From contig NW_027196440.1 in the NCBI RefSeq assembly GCF_038502225.1, positions 1 through 64,000 of the forward strand: a stretch of 64,000 nt of DNA. The letters run 5' to 3'. Of this stretch, positions 51,473 to 62,401 are shown piece after piece (the stretch's first letter is position 1; the number at the start of each line of letters is the position of its first letter). The stretch is from Cherax quadricarinatus (taxonomy: Eukaryota; Arthropoda; Malacostraca; Decapoda; Parastacidae). The notes below the pieces were generated by a model. The model did no database searches, was not told the origin of the DNA, and saw only the letters and a list, made by a program, of their open reading frames with translations. Made by a program: the position numbers and the translations under genes.

Positions 51473-53419
51473 TCAGGAATTATTATTACGAGGAATCCTA
51501 CCATACATTACATGGCCTCTTGCAGTCTTCAAAAGGGTGACACCACATTTCTTTACCATACCCTTTACAAAGGGGGCATAATAGTCACTACCTATCAAAA
51601 TATTTATTGGGCCTACAGAATCATCACTTACCCCAGAAGGTGCTAAATTTACATTATGTGAAAGTCTTTCTGTAGCTTTACTAAGCCCTACTGTAGATAT
51701 TTTCTCTGGAAGTCTATCTACAATTACTGCATTAACAGGTTTATTCTCATTGCCCAACCTGACATTTACATAAACAGTGTCATACAATTGAGCCCTTTTA
51801 TCCGAGAGAAAACCAGATAATTTTAAAGTTGTGGGATCTCCCATCTGTACTTTCATACCATCAAGACAATTACGTTTTATGAAAGTACGCTGGGATCCCT
51901 GGTCCAATAATGCAGTTACATTTTTTGATTTATGCCTTTTATCATCAATTTTTACCTGTAACACAGGTAAGGCTACTTCAGCAAAACCATCATTATTAAC
52001 ATTAGCAGCAATTTTTACATTAGCCACTGTTTTGTCAGGATTGTCAACATTATCATTATTATCAACATTATCATATAGACCTTGACACATGACTATATGG
52101 TGACTTCCTTTGTGACATTGATAACAGAAGTTTAATTTGGCATAACAATCCTTTACATTGTGATTACCTAAACATCTGATACATCTGTCAAGTTCCTCCA
52201 ATCTTTCAACTTTATCATTCCATGAATTGTATGCATTGCAATTCTTAGATAAATGAGTACCCTTGCAGAAAAGACAATCTCTCTTTTCTCTGACTGGTTT
52301 CTTATTAACTGGGCTACTCTTAGGAGGGTACTTATTCTTCTTACCTAGTGGAGAATCATTATTTCCGATTCTTGCTACTTGATATGCACCTATCCAACTC
52401 TTTTTAGGAAATGAATTTTGATTAACAACATTGGGATAATTTTTCCCTTTGTGAAACTTGACAGATACCTCAGAGTTATCATGTGTTGCATCTTTAAAAT
52501 GAGTTAGTTGGCTGGTCTGCAACTGAACAATTAATTCTTGTAGACCTAGTCTTATTTCCTCCAGACCAAAATAACCCTTGTGATATTTATTCGAGAGCCA
52601 TTCAAGTGTTTTACAGCTTAATTTATTCTGTACCATGGCACTCAGTAACCAGTCTGATTCCTTCAGATTATATTTATTACTTAAAGTTTTGAGAGTGCTC
52701 TCCAGTTTAACTCTAAACTGTTGTAAACCTTTGTAAGTGTGATCTGGAAATTTTAAATTAACAATAATATTCACTAGATCCAACCTACTTTGTTCTATAT
52801 TACCAAAAGTGACTTTCAACAAGTCAACTGCTTCCTTGTAAGAGTCATCTACATTGGGAAAGGCTTGTATGAGTATGTGAGCATCTCCTCTTACCTGTCC
52901 TTTGAGGTAAAATAATTTAGTTACACAGGCTAGGTCACTCCTATCATGCACAGCTGCTTTAAAAATTGACCAAAATTCCTCCCAATTTTCTCCAGGATTA
53001 AACACAGGCAAACACAATTCTGGGAGTTTTGGCAAAGACATATTATTTGTTGGAGCAGACTGATTAACTGCCTGGTTTACACATTTTAATTTATTCAAGG
53101 CCTGACTTTTACAAGAAAGAATCTTTTCCTCTAATTCATAATACTGATTATTCATGAGATCTATTTCAGTCTCATCTACACAATTTACTAATAAATCTCC
53201 TTCATATTTGTTGTAATATAATTTGTATGAATCATATCTATTCCCTAAAGCATCTAAATACAATTTTAAATCATCAGTATTCAGAGTTTCTTGATTCATT
53301 AATTCCAAGCACTTATTATATGCTTTGGTTACATGAACTTTTCTAGCCTGTAGTGATGCTTTCTTTACTCTATATTCCATATGTTTGTCTTCTATATTAA
53401 TTTCCTCATTTTCAGCCAT
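51473..53419 (-). CDS. E3 BEL/Pao Gag-protease
   Basis: The ATG at 53419 (MAENEEINIEDK) lies in a good context; an in-frame upstream start at 53455 is less likely. About 648 codons: helical Gag of the DUF1759 type (LPKLPELCLPVFNPGENWEE), three Cys/His knuckles (CLFCKGTHLSKNC, CIRCLGNHNVKDC, CYQCHKGSHHIVMC), then the aspartic protease with LLDQGSQRTFI (active Asp) and INILIGSDYYAPF. It stops at TGA followed by CTAG, after which the pol frame simply continues. Confidence 0.92.
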   Translation of the reverse strand: MAENEEINIEDKHMEYRVKKASLQARKVHVTKAYNKCLELMNQETLNTDDLKLYLDALGNRYDSYKLYYNKYEGDLLVNCVDETEIDLMNNQYYELEEKILSCKSQALNKLKCVNQAVNQSAPTNNMSLPKLPELCLPVFNPGENWEEFWSIFKAAVHDRSDLACVTKLFYLKGQVRGDAHILIQAFPNVDDSYKEAVDLLKVTFGNIEQSRLDLVNIIVNLKFPDHTYKGLQQFRVKLESTLKTLSNKYNLKESDWLLSAMVQNKLSCKTLEWLSNKYHKGYFGLEEIRLGLQELIVQLQTSQLTHFKDATHDNSEVSVKFHKGKNYPNVVNQNSFPKKSWIGAYQVARIGNNDSPLGKKNKYPPKSSPVNKKPVREKRDCLFCKGTHLSKNCNAYNSWNDKVERLEELDRCIRCLGNHNVKDCYAKLNFCYQCHKGSHHIVMCQGLYDNVDNNDNVDNPDKTVANVKIAANVNNDGFAEVALPVLQVKIDDKRHKSKNVTALLDQGSQRTFIKRNCLDGMKVQMGDPTTLKLSGFLSDKRAQLYDTVYVNVRLGNENKPVNAVIVDRLPEKISTVGLSKATERLSHNVNLAPSGVSDDSVGPINILIGSDYYAPFVKGMVKKCGVTLLKTARGHVMYGRIPRNNNS

Positions 53420-53455
53420 GATGCAGTGTATTAAATTCAACTTTATTAATAACAC

Positions 53456-54217
53456 TGATTACAACTTACAACACTGATACAACTTACCTTTGAATAAATC
53501 CCAGCTACTTGAGCTCAGCAATTACATGTATAATATAAATTTTAAATGTACATTAATACAAACTTGGCTCATCAAAATTAATATTATACAAATTAATAAA
53601 TCCTTGTCAGAATTTGGCATAGCAAAATTAATATACACATTAATAATTAGCTACACATGGCTTATCAATTACACATACACTGATATAAATCTTGGCCAAA
53701 ATTGGCTTATCAAATTAATATTATACAAATATAAATCCTTGCCAGAATTTGGCATAGCAAAATTAATATTATACACAATATAATCTTCATCCACACTTGT
53801 CTTATCAATTACACATACATTGATATAAATCTTGGCCAGAATTGTCTTATTAAATTAGTATTATACAAATTAATATAAACTTAGCCAGACTTGACCTTAG
53901 CTTATCAAAATTAATATTGTAATTATTATAATCCACTACACATTAAGTAAATTTGTGAACTTAACATCCACCTCCTTCTGTCATTTCACATATAATTATT
54001 AAGTAATTAACTAATTAATGACTTCACTAATTACCTCCAGTTCAAGAAGGACCAACGGGCATTTTAAATGTGGAAAATTGCATTTATCTGAATGTAACTA
54101 ATTATGTACATAACAGTAAATGATAACAAAGATAATTATTATTTATCAGAGTTACATAGACAAGTAGGAATTTGGGACACCTAGGTCGCAAAAATGTCCC
54201 CCTTCAATACCTACCAC
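53456..54217 (-). repeat. E3 leader with imperfect ~60-bp repeats
   Basis: It mirrors the E2 leader: repeats around CTTATCAATTACACATACA and GGCATAGCAAAATTAATAT between 53530 and 53930. It includes the presumed primer-binding region next to the LTR (minus: GTGGTAGGTATTGAAGG). Confidence 0.75.
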
Positions 54218-54773
54218 TGTCATATTCACAAGTTGCTCTGGACCTATTAATTAAATGAAATATACATACACCAGGAATACTGGTAAATATATAAATTTGT
54301 GGACTGTATATTAAAAATAATAAATGGTTATATATATACACAATTACATAACAGAAGGAAAATATATCTTAATATCACTCACCAATTTGACTGGAGATTA
54401 ATGTGTATCATACTCAGAAAACCTCACTCTAACTAAATCTATGAAAATAATGCTGGCCAGAATTACACACAAATCTAGAGAGCTTATCTGAGGTTCCTGG
54501 AGAGGTCTTGTCCAGTCGCCTGATATCTCAAGGTATGCAGGAATGCATATCCACCAATTTCGCCTCCTATTTGAGGTGTCAGCACAATTTTAACCTCTAG
54601 AGCACGAAAAATTCTTCCCCATTCACCAACGTTTCTAATACAAATTCAAAAACCAAGATGGCGAGTGTCTCTTCTTTTTTTCGATAACATACTTCTTTTA
54701 AAAATACAATATAGGGCATCTATTTACCTATAAATTACCGTATTTCTGGAAAATATATACAGTATTTTCCACA
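54218..54773 (-). repeat. E3 5' LTR (556 bp)
   Basis: On plus it starts TGTCATATTCACAAG and ends CAGTATTTTCCACA. It is homologous to the E2 LTR in inverted orientation, with indels near 54660-54720. Confidence 0.88.
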
Positions 54774-54829
54774 GATTTAAACAAATATAGGGCAATATCA
54801 AACTTACCATTGCTATCCATTGCTATTCA

Positions 54830-55783
54830 TTTATAACGGCACAAAACATACTCAACCCCTGCCAATTTGGATTCAGGAAAAATAAAAGCACTAATGATGC
54901 AATCATAAAAATGCTAGATCTGCTTTACACAGCATTGGAAAATAAGGAATATCCACTAGGAATTTTTATTGACCTAAGAAAAGCTTTTGACACAGTAGAC
55001 CACGGCATACTACTCCACAAACTTGACAATTATGGAATAAGAGGCCATGCGCCTGCATATTTCAAATCTTACCTTACTAATAGGCATCAGTATGTCACCA
55101 TTAAAGACACAGCATCAACAACACGGCCACTCGATACTGGAGTTCCGCAGGGAAGTGTCCTTGGTCCCCTGCTCTTCCTCACATACATCAATGATCTTCC
55201 AAACGTATCCCAACACCTGAAACCCATTCTCTTTGCTGACAACACGACTTATGTCATCTCTCACCCTAATATTGCCACCCTCAACACCATTGTTAATGAG
55301 GAGCTGATCAAAATATCGACTTGGATGACAGCCAATAAACTTACGCTTAACACTGACAAAACCTACTATATTATGTTTGGTAGCAGAGCAGGAGTTGTGC
55401 AAATTAACATTAAGATTGACAACACTCAATTACCAGACATAACGAGGGCAAATTCCTAGGCCTATACCTTGACAACAACCTGAATTTCAGCACCCATATC
55501 CAACACAACCAAAAAAGTATCCAAAACGGTAGGGATACTCTCCAAGATACCATACTACATGCCGCAAAATGCCCTTCTCACACTATACCACTCACTTATT
55601 TATCCATACCTCACCTATGCTATTTGTGCTTGGGGATCAACTGCAGCAACACACCTAAAGCCAATAATAACCCAACAAAAAGCCGCAGTAAGAATAATCA
55701 CTAAATCCCATCCCTGGCAACACACCCCCCCACTCTTCATAGATCTAAACTTACTCTCTGTTCAGTACATCCACACTTACTAA
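54830..55783 (+). pseudogene. Family D reverse transcriptase fragment
   Basis: CQFGFRKNKSTNDAI, GIFIDLRKAFDTVDHGIL (first catalytic Asp), GVPQGSVLGPLLFLTYIND, LFADNTTYV (second catalytic Asp replaced by Asn) and MTANKLTLNTDKTYYIMFG. The frame breaks at 55457 and continues in another frame (LYHSLIYPYLTYAICAWGST). It is inactive. Confidence 0.88.
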
Positions 55784-56433
55784 TGTGCAATCTACATCTA
55801 CAGGACCTTAAATTCCAATATTAACCTTGACCTAAAATGCTTTCTTGATGTGACAGAACCCACAGGCATAACACCAGACACAAACATCTCTATGACATTC
55901 CCCGTGTCTGACTAAACCTTTACAAAAATTCAATGTATGTCAAAGGCCCTAAAATCTGGAACACCCTACCTGAAAATTCCAAAACTGCAGACACATTCAT
56001 CACCTTCAAAACTACCATTAGAAAACATCTTATCTCCCTGATACACCCGGTCAACTAACAAAATGAATACCGCCTGGTGGTTCACACTTACACTCACTCA
56101 CCCATTTGTCCATAAACAGAAATATTAATCTCAATCTTAAAATAATGAATCCAAACTAGTCATAAGTTGGCCTGTGATACTCCAATACTGAAACTATGTA
56201 CTATGCCAAAACAAAAACATTCACATTGCTAAACTCACAAACTAGTATACAGTCACTTGGCCATAATACCAACTTACCTCATAATTTGTAATATTTTAAA
56301 ATTAAGAATTAAACTAAGTCTGCCAGAAATGCCTAACTATTCTAGGTGTTCTAGTGGTACACTCTGTAATTATTTTACTACATGTAAACCACACAATAAC
56401 GAAATTCTGTATACTCAGCATTGTAATCCTTAT
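55784..56433 (+). other. Family D 3' UTR
   Basis: The last decayed codons and 3' UTR match the copy at 34950-35438 (CATCTTATCTCCCTGATACACC, CCTGGTGGTTCACACTTACAC). There is no other content. Confidence 0.8.
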
Positions 56434-57433
56434 TGTGAGGGAAAAGTTCAATAGATAGGAGTAGTGAGGGAGTATATAGTAACAATAGTTTCATTGCCGG
56501 CTACTTGTTAAGGTAGGGTAAGTCCAGCTCCCACTACTCCCCCTCTTTTCCCCCTCCCCGAAAGTGATAGTTTGATTGCCGGCTGCTTGTTAAGGTAGAG
56601 TCTAGCTCCCGCTATCCCTTCCCCTCCCTCTTTCCCCCCCCCCCCCCGAAAGGTGATGTGTGGGGCTCCGGTCAAACAGTAAATCACTCGACTCACAGCT
56701 CCCAACACTACTGTAAGTACACGCCTGATCATATTTTAGTGGACTTATTGGTTGAAAGCTTCACTTTTGACCAATAATTAACTTAGTCCTTTCAGTCTTG
56801 ATAGGTTAAATGTTTTAATAATCACCACATCTTTTAGGTATTGTACTTATCATGGAGAGTGATTTCTTAAGCAGTGGGTAATCTGTCTCTCTTTGCAGCT
56901 TGAAATGACAGAGAGGGTCACCTGCCAATCAACGAGTAGAATTGAAGGAGACGGACTAACGTTCTGAGACGTCCCAAATTCTGATCCACTTACCTGTTTG
57001 TGTATGCAAGTAGCAGGATATAACCCCTCATCATTGCAGTGGAAAAAACCTGCTTTCCTGTCATCTGGACGGATTATTCATGGCAATACTCTGTGAAGAA
57101 CGAGCTGGTGGTGGTCACCAACACCTGCTACCCTCCCCCCCCACATCAGCAATGGCTACGATTTCAACAACACAGTGTCACCAACACCCCATTACCAAGA
57201 TATACCTACATTAGCGTTGAGTTCAAATGTAATTTTTTTTCATTTCATTTTTCATTTTTCTTTCAATTAAGATACCCATCCATGTTTGATTGTTTTACAT
57301 TTTTCATTTCTAAATAATAAAGTGTTTATCATTGTCTGTTATTATTTCTTTTTCTATTCATTAATTTTCCTGAGGAGGAGCCAGCCTTGGTAATACTGTC
57401 TGAAGTTGTTACAGGGCTGAGTAAGCCTTCACA
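56434..57433. repeat. 1000-bp solo LTR with 5-bp TSD CTTAT
   Basis: TGTGAGGG...CTTCACA is flanked by CTTAT at 56429-56433 and 57434-57438. The family D LINE is continuous if one CTTAT and the insert are removed. TGTGA/TCACA ends are inverted. It contains an internal ~85-bp duplication (TTTCATTGCCGGCTACTTG type at 56485 and 56570), a C-run and AATAAA near 57316. It is unrelated by eye to the E1 or E2/E3 LTRs. Confidence 0.85.
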
Positions 57434-57470
57434 CTTATAGAGAATAAACTTTGAATTTGAATTTGTAGAC

Positions 57471-59440
57471 CTGTCTGGTCCGTGTCTGATTTAATTCTCC
57501 TCATTAACTTCACGTCATCTGCAAACAGGGATACTTCTGAGTCTATCCCTTCCGTCATGTCGTTCACATATACCAAGAATAGCACTGGTCCCAGGACTGA
57601 CCCCTGTGGGACCCTGCTCGTCACTGGCGCCCACTGTGATACCTCATCACGGACCATGACTCGCTGTTGCCTCCCTGTTAGGTATTCTCTGATCCATTGC
57701 AGTGCCCTTCCTGTTATACGTGCCTGTTCCTCTAGCTTCTGTATTAATCTCTTGTGAGGAACTGTGTCGAAGGCCTTCTAGCAGTCCAAGAAAATGCAAT
57801 CAACCGACCCCTCCCTCTCATTTCTTACTTCAGTTACCTTGTCATAAAACTCTAGTAGGTTTGTGACACAGGATTTGCCTTCCATGAATCCATGCTGGCT
57901 GTCGTTTATAATCTTGTTCCTCTCCAGGTGCTCCACCACTCTCCTCCTGATAATCTTTTCCAAGACTTTGCATACTATACATGTCAGTGACCCTGGTCTA
58001 TAATTTAGTGCTTCATTTCTGTCTCCTTTCTTAAAGATGGGGACTACATTTGCCTTCTTCCATACTTCAAGTAGTTGCCCAGTTTCAAGGGAAGTGTTGA
58101 AGATTTTGGTTAGTGGCACACGTAGTGTGCCACTAACCAGTTGTGTGTAATTCATCCAACACTTGTTGGTATATTCCTTGTTGCTGCATGCCACTGTTTT
58201 GTCTTCCCATTGTCCCTTCAGCCTCCACTGTAAATGCCTGAAATTTCATGTTTAGCTCCTCACATACCTCCTGGTCATTTCTTGTGAGCTCCCCACCATC
58301 TTTCCTCAGCCTGATTACCTGGTCCTTGACTGTTGTCTTCCTCCTGATGTGGCTGTAGAGTAGTTTCAGGTCAGACTTGACTTTCAATGCTATGTCATTT
58401 TCATACTGCCACTGCGCCTTCCTCCTTATCTGTGCATACTCGTTTCTGGCTAGTTGACTAATCTCTTTATTCTCCTGAGTCCTTTGCCTTTACTTTTTCC
58501 ATTCTCTAGAGCACTTAGTTTTTGCCTCCCTGCACCTTCGGGTAAACCAAGGGCTCGTTCTGTCCTTCCCATTATTTCTGTTACCCTTGGGAACAAACCT
58601 TTCCTCTGCCTCCTTGCATTTTGTTGTTACAAAGTCCATCATTTCATTTACTGATTTTCCTACCAACTCCTGTTCCCACTGAACCTCCTGCAGGAAGGTT
58701 CTCATTCCTGTGTGGTCCCCCCTTTTTTAGTTTAGCTTTTTCCTTTCTACTCCTGTTACCCTCTCCACTTTTAGCTCCATGATGTATTCAAAGCTCATAA
58801 CTACGTGGTCACTAGCTCCAAGGGGCCTTTCATATGTGATGTGCTCAATGTCTGAGCTACTCAGGGTGAACACAAGGTCCAGTCTTGCTGGTTCATCCTC
58901 CCCTCTCTCTCTGGTAGTATCCCTAACATGTTGGTGCATGAGATTTGCCAGCACCACATCCACCATCTTGGCTCTCAATGTTTCGGTACCCCCATGCAGC
59001 TCCAGGTTTTCCCAATCAATCTCCCTGTGACTGAAGTCGCCCATGGCCAGTAACTTCGCTCTACTTAAGTGGGCCCTTCTTGCCACCTCGGCTAGTGTCC
59101 ACCATTGCTGTTGCATTCATCATATTCCTCTCTTGGCCTCCTGCAGTTCTGTGGTGGGTTATACATAACTGCAATGACTACTTTGTATTCCCCTGGCTGA
59201 ACTGTACCTACTATGTAATCCCATTCTCCAATCTCGTCCATACCTTCCATTTCTTGATAACCCCACCGGTTTTTTATTAGTAGTGCAACCCCTCCTCCTC
59301 CCCTGCTCCTTCTATCCTTCCTCAGGATCTGATATCCAGGTGGAAAGATTGCATCTGTTATTATCCCAGTGAGTTTCGTTTCTGTAACCGCTACGAAGTC
59401 TGAGGACAACTCCTTGATTCTTTCGTGCCACTCATCACAT
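57471..59440 (-). pseudogene. Family C ORF2 endonuclease-RT, broken
   Basis: Endonuclease pieces: SSDFVAVTETKLTG (catalytic Glu), RRSRGGGGVALLIKN, VVIAVMYNPPQ; after a frameshift near 59100, LLAMGDFSHREIDWE and LGASDHVVMSFE. RT pieces: VPIFKKGDRNEALNYRPGSL, DSQHGFMEGKSCVTNLLEF, VDCIFLDC with a stop just before the catalytic block, RVPQGSVLGPVLFLVYVND and SLFADDVKLMRRI. It ends at the family D junction. Confidence 0.88.
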
Positions 59441-59479
59441 TTATTCGTTATTCCATCCGCGTTCGTCTACCAAGCCTTC

Positions 59480-60800
59480 AACTTCTTTTCAATAACTGTG
59501 GTCTGGGGAGAGGTGGGTTAGGGGGAGCAGGGGCCTATAGGGAGTTGGTGTGGGGGTGGGGTTTGTGGTGTGGGGGCAGAGGGCCTATGGGGGTTTCAGT
59601 GGGGGTGGGGGTGAGGGGGATGGGGGTTACAATGGGGGAGGGGGTTGTGGTGATGGAGATGGGGATAGAGGGTACAGTGTGAGAGTTGCTGTGGGTTACT
59701 GTGAGGGTGGGGTTTGTGGTGAGGGGGATGGGGGGAGAGGGTACATTGTGTGGGTTACTGTGGGTTTCTGTGGGGGTGGGGTTTGAACTGAGGGGGATGT
59801 ATGGGTTACTGTGGGGTGGGGTTTGTGCTGGGGGGATGGGGGCAGAGGGTGCAGTGAGTGGGTTTTGGGTTAGGTCGTTTGATTGCTTTGGGATTGCCAT
59901 GGTTGTGTTCCTTCTGTGGGTGGTACTGGAGGGGGTTGTGTTTGTTCTTCCACGTGGGAATGAGTTCTCCTGCTCTCCACCTTCCTTGCCTCCCATTTCT
60001 CCTTGCGACGTTGCACCCTCTCTTTCAGTGTCATCCTTTCTTCTTGTGTTCTGTCTCAGTCGAGGTACACACTCCGGAACACCTGATTGTCCCTTAGGTG
60101 TGCTTTCTCCTGCAGGATCCAGTTTTGAGCTGACTCTACCGTGAAAATCACTTTGACTGGATGCTTTTTCCCCCTCGCAAACCACCCAATTCTCTGAAAA
60201 TTTGTCAGCTGAGTCATGTCATCCTCTCTTACTGCTTTCATGATGCTTTCAATAATTTTTTTCTCCTACTGTTTCCTTGCCTCGTAAGTTTCCCCATCTA
60301 CTTCTTGGAGCCCATAGACAAAAATGGCCCTCTCCCTTTCATCCTCCCGCTGTGCCTCCCTGAGCATCCTCTGATTCAAGTTAGTTCCTGCCATTGACGC
60401 GTTGCTTCTTACTGATCTTCCCTATCTGGTGTCCCTCTGCTTATTTGTTCCTGGACATGGCAGTTGTCTGTTAGAGCCTCTGTGTATAGTTTAGCTCCTT
60501 CATTGATTTTAGTCCACTCATTAGTTCTTGCTATTCTCCCTGCATTTTCCCAGGCCCCCCTTGGGTCCGATGGGGTCATCGCATACAGTATATCTCCTTT
60601 GTCCCCTACTGTGCCCTCATCGGTGACTGATGTAGTAGCTCTTGGTGTAATGGCTGTACGTACTGTCCTTTGGTTCTTTAGGTTGTTTAAGACTCTTCAG
60701 TTCTTCTACTAAGCTCTGTATCTTAGCTTCAGCTGCTGTGATTTGTAATTCCCATTTCCTGCTCTACTCAGCTATTTTGTCTTCCATTGTCTTGCTGATC
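59480..60800 (-). pseudogene. Family C ORF1 remnant, Pro/Thr-rich C-terminus
   Basis: An open antisense stretch of 217 codons (60185-59535) starts in basic sequence and becomes Pro/Thr/Asn/His-rich repeats (PIPLTTNPTLTVTHSN-like units). Upstream, frames in several pieces carry GAWENAGRI and NDQLNEWTK-like polar sequence typical of a nucleic-acid-binding ORF1. The start is not determinable. Confidence 0.6.
59505..59870 (+). repeat. G-rich GT minisatellite
   Basis: Plus-strand runs of GGGG/GGTGGGG recur every 8-15 bases with loosely repeated GGGTTACTGTGGG units. It is the coding-repeat region of family C ORF1 on the other strand. Confidence 0.85.
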
Positions 60801-60834
60801 TCTTCCAGCCTCCTCCCCCACTCCTCCTCTCTTC

Positions 60835-60871
60835 GTGTGTGTGTGCGTGTGTGTGTGCGCGTGTGTGTGTG

Positions 60872-60945
<74 letters not shown>

Positions 60946-60968
60946 CCTGCGTGCGTGCATGTGTGCGC
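60835..60968. repeat. (TG)n microsatellite
   Basis: About 130 bases of TG with interspersed CG, CC and GG. It separates C5 from the next family C copy. Confidence 0.95.
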
Positions 60969-61595
60969 TTGTACTCACCTAATTGTGGTTGCAGGGGTCG
61001 AGACTCGGCTCCTGGCCCTGCCTCTTCACTGACTGCTGCTGGGTCCTCCCTCTCCCTGCTCCATGAGCTTTATCATACCTCATCTTAAAACTATGTATGG
61101 TTCCTGCCTCCACTACATCACTTGCCAGACTATTCCACTTCCTGACAGCTCTGTGGCTGAAGAAATACTTCCTAACATCCCTTTGACTCATCTGAGTCTT
61201 CAACTTCCAATTGTGACACCTTGTTGCTGTGTCCCATCTCTGGAACAACCTGTGTCTGTCCACCTTATCTATTCCATGCAGTATTTTGTATGTCGTTATC
61301 CTGTCTCCCCTGACCCTCCTGTCCTCCATTGTCGTGACGCCGATTTCCCTTAACCTTTCTTCGTAGGGTTTGCCAGGCACCCATATGCTGCAGCAGTTAT
61401 CTGGTTAATGTATGTTTCCGGCGATGTGCTCGGTATTATACACACCCTTAGATCTTTCTCCTTGAGTGAGGTTTGCAGTCTTTGGCCACCTAGCCTATAC
61501 TCTGTCTGTAGTCTTCTTTACCCTTCCCCGATCTTCATGACTTTGCATTTGGCGGGGCTAAATTCTAGGAGCCAGTTGCTGGACCACGCGCGTGT
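60969..61595 (-). pseudogene. Family C LINE 3' end, copy C3
   Basis: On plus it starts with the family tail (GTACTCACCTAATTGTGG). Antisense frames carry YEERLREIGVTTMEDRRVRG, KYFFSHRAVRKWNSLASDV and, beyond an internal deletion near 61370, LKEKDLRVCI and PAKCKVMKI-like text. It is truncated at 61595 in GT-rich sequence. Confidence 0.85.
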
Positions 61596-61619
61596 ATGTG
61601 CATGCACGCTCGTGTGTAC

Positions 61620-62400
61620 GTACTCACCTTGTTGTACTCACCTAGTTGTGGTTACAAGGGTCGATTCACAGCTCCCGGCCCCGCCTCTTCACTGGTCACT
61701 ACTAGGTGACTCTTCCAGCTCCATGAACTTTATCATACCTCTTCTTTAAGCTATGTATGGATCCTACCTCCACTACATCACTTCCCAGACTATTCCATTT
61801 TCTGACAACTCTGTGACTGAAGAAATACTTCCTAACATCGCTCTGATTCATCTGAGTCTTCAACTTCCAATTGTAACCCCTTGTTGCTGTGTCCCATCTC
61901 TGGAACATCCTGTCTCTGTCTACCTTGTCAATTCCTCTCAGTATTTTATGTCATTATCATCTCTCTCTCTCCTGTCCTCTAGCGTTGCCAGGTCAATTTC
62001 CATTAATCTCTCCTCGTAGGACATGCCCCTTAGGTCCAGGACTAGTCTAGTTGTAAACCTTTGCACTTTCTCTAATTTTTTTATGTGCTTGGCTAGGTGT
62101 GGGTTCCAAACCGGTGCTGCATACTCCAATATAAGTCTAACATACACGGTGTACAGGGTCCTGAACAATTCCTTACTGAGATGTCGGAATACAATTCTTA
62201 GGTTTGCTAGGCACTCATATGCTGCAGTAGTTATTTGGTTGACATGCACCTCAGGAGATGTACCCGGTGTTATGCTCACCCCTAGATCCTTTTCCTTGAG
62301 TGAGGTTTGTAATCTCTGGCTCCCTAGACTAATCCATCTGCGGTCTTCTTTGCCCTTCCCACTCTTCATGACTTTGCTCTTGCTGGGGTTGAGCTCTACC
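61620..62400 (-). pseudogene. Family C LINE 3' end, copy C4
   Basis: Tail CACCTAGTTGTGGTTAC; antisense frames RKYFFSHRVVRKWNSLGSDV, then SLKEKDLGVSITPGTSPE, YVRLILEYAAPVWNPHLAKH and MSYEERLMEIDLATLEDRR. It ends at 62400, where the family B LINE begins within the NPSKSKVMKS codons, so family B probably inserted here. Confidence 0.87.
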
Positions 62401-62401
62401 T

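Larger units (their letters stand above)
49955..54773 (-). mobile_element. E3: BEL/Pao LTR retrotransposon, 3' half missing
   Basis: Minus strand: 5' LTR 54218-54773, leader 53456-54217, gag-protease 51473-53419, RT and partial RNase H 49955-51445. It is cut in RNase H by the family B LINE's 5' end, so integrase and the 3' LTR are absent. Confidence 0.92.
54774..57470 (+). mobile_element. Family D LINE (jockey/CR1-like), 5'-truncated, with solo LTR inside
   Basis: RT coding 54830-55783, 3' UTR 55784-56433, interrupted by a solo LTR (56434-57433), then the 3' terminus ATAGAGAATAAACTTTGAATTTG (57439-57470). It is truncated at the 5' side next to the E3 LTR and inserted beside family C sequence at 57471. 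Confidence 0.88.
57471..60830 (-). mobile_element. Family C (CR1-like) LINE, long copy C5
   Basis: In antisense: ORF1 remnants (about 59480-60800), the ORF2 endonuclease (58727-59440) and the RT up to the FADD region (57471). The 3' part is replaced by family D sequence. The full reading frames are broken at several points. Confidence 0.88.

Noticed and set aside
59550..60144. Gly/Val-rich plus-strand frames
   Set aside because: Opposite strand of the Pro/Thr-rich family C ORF1 repeat; low-complexity artefact.
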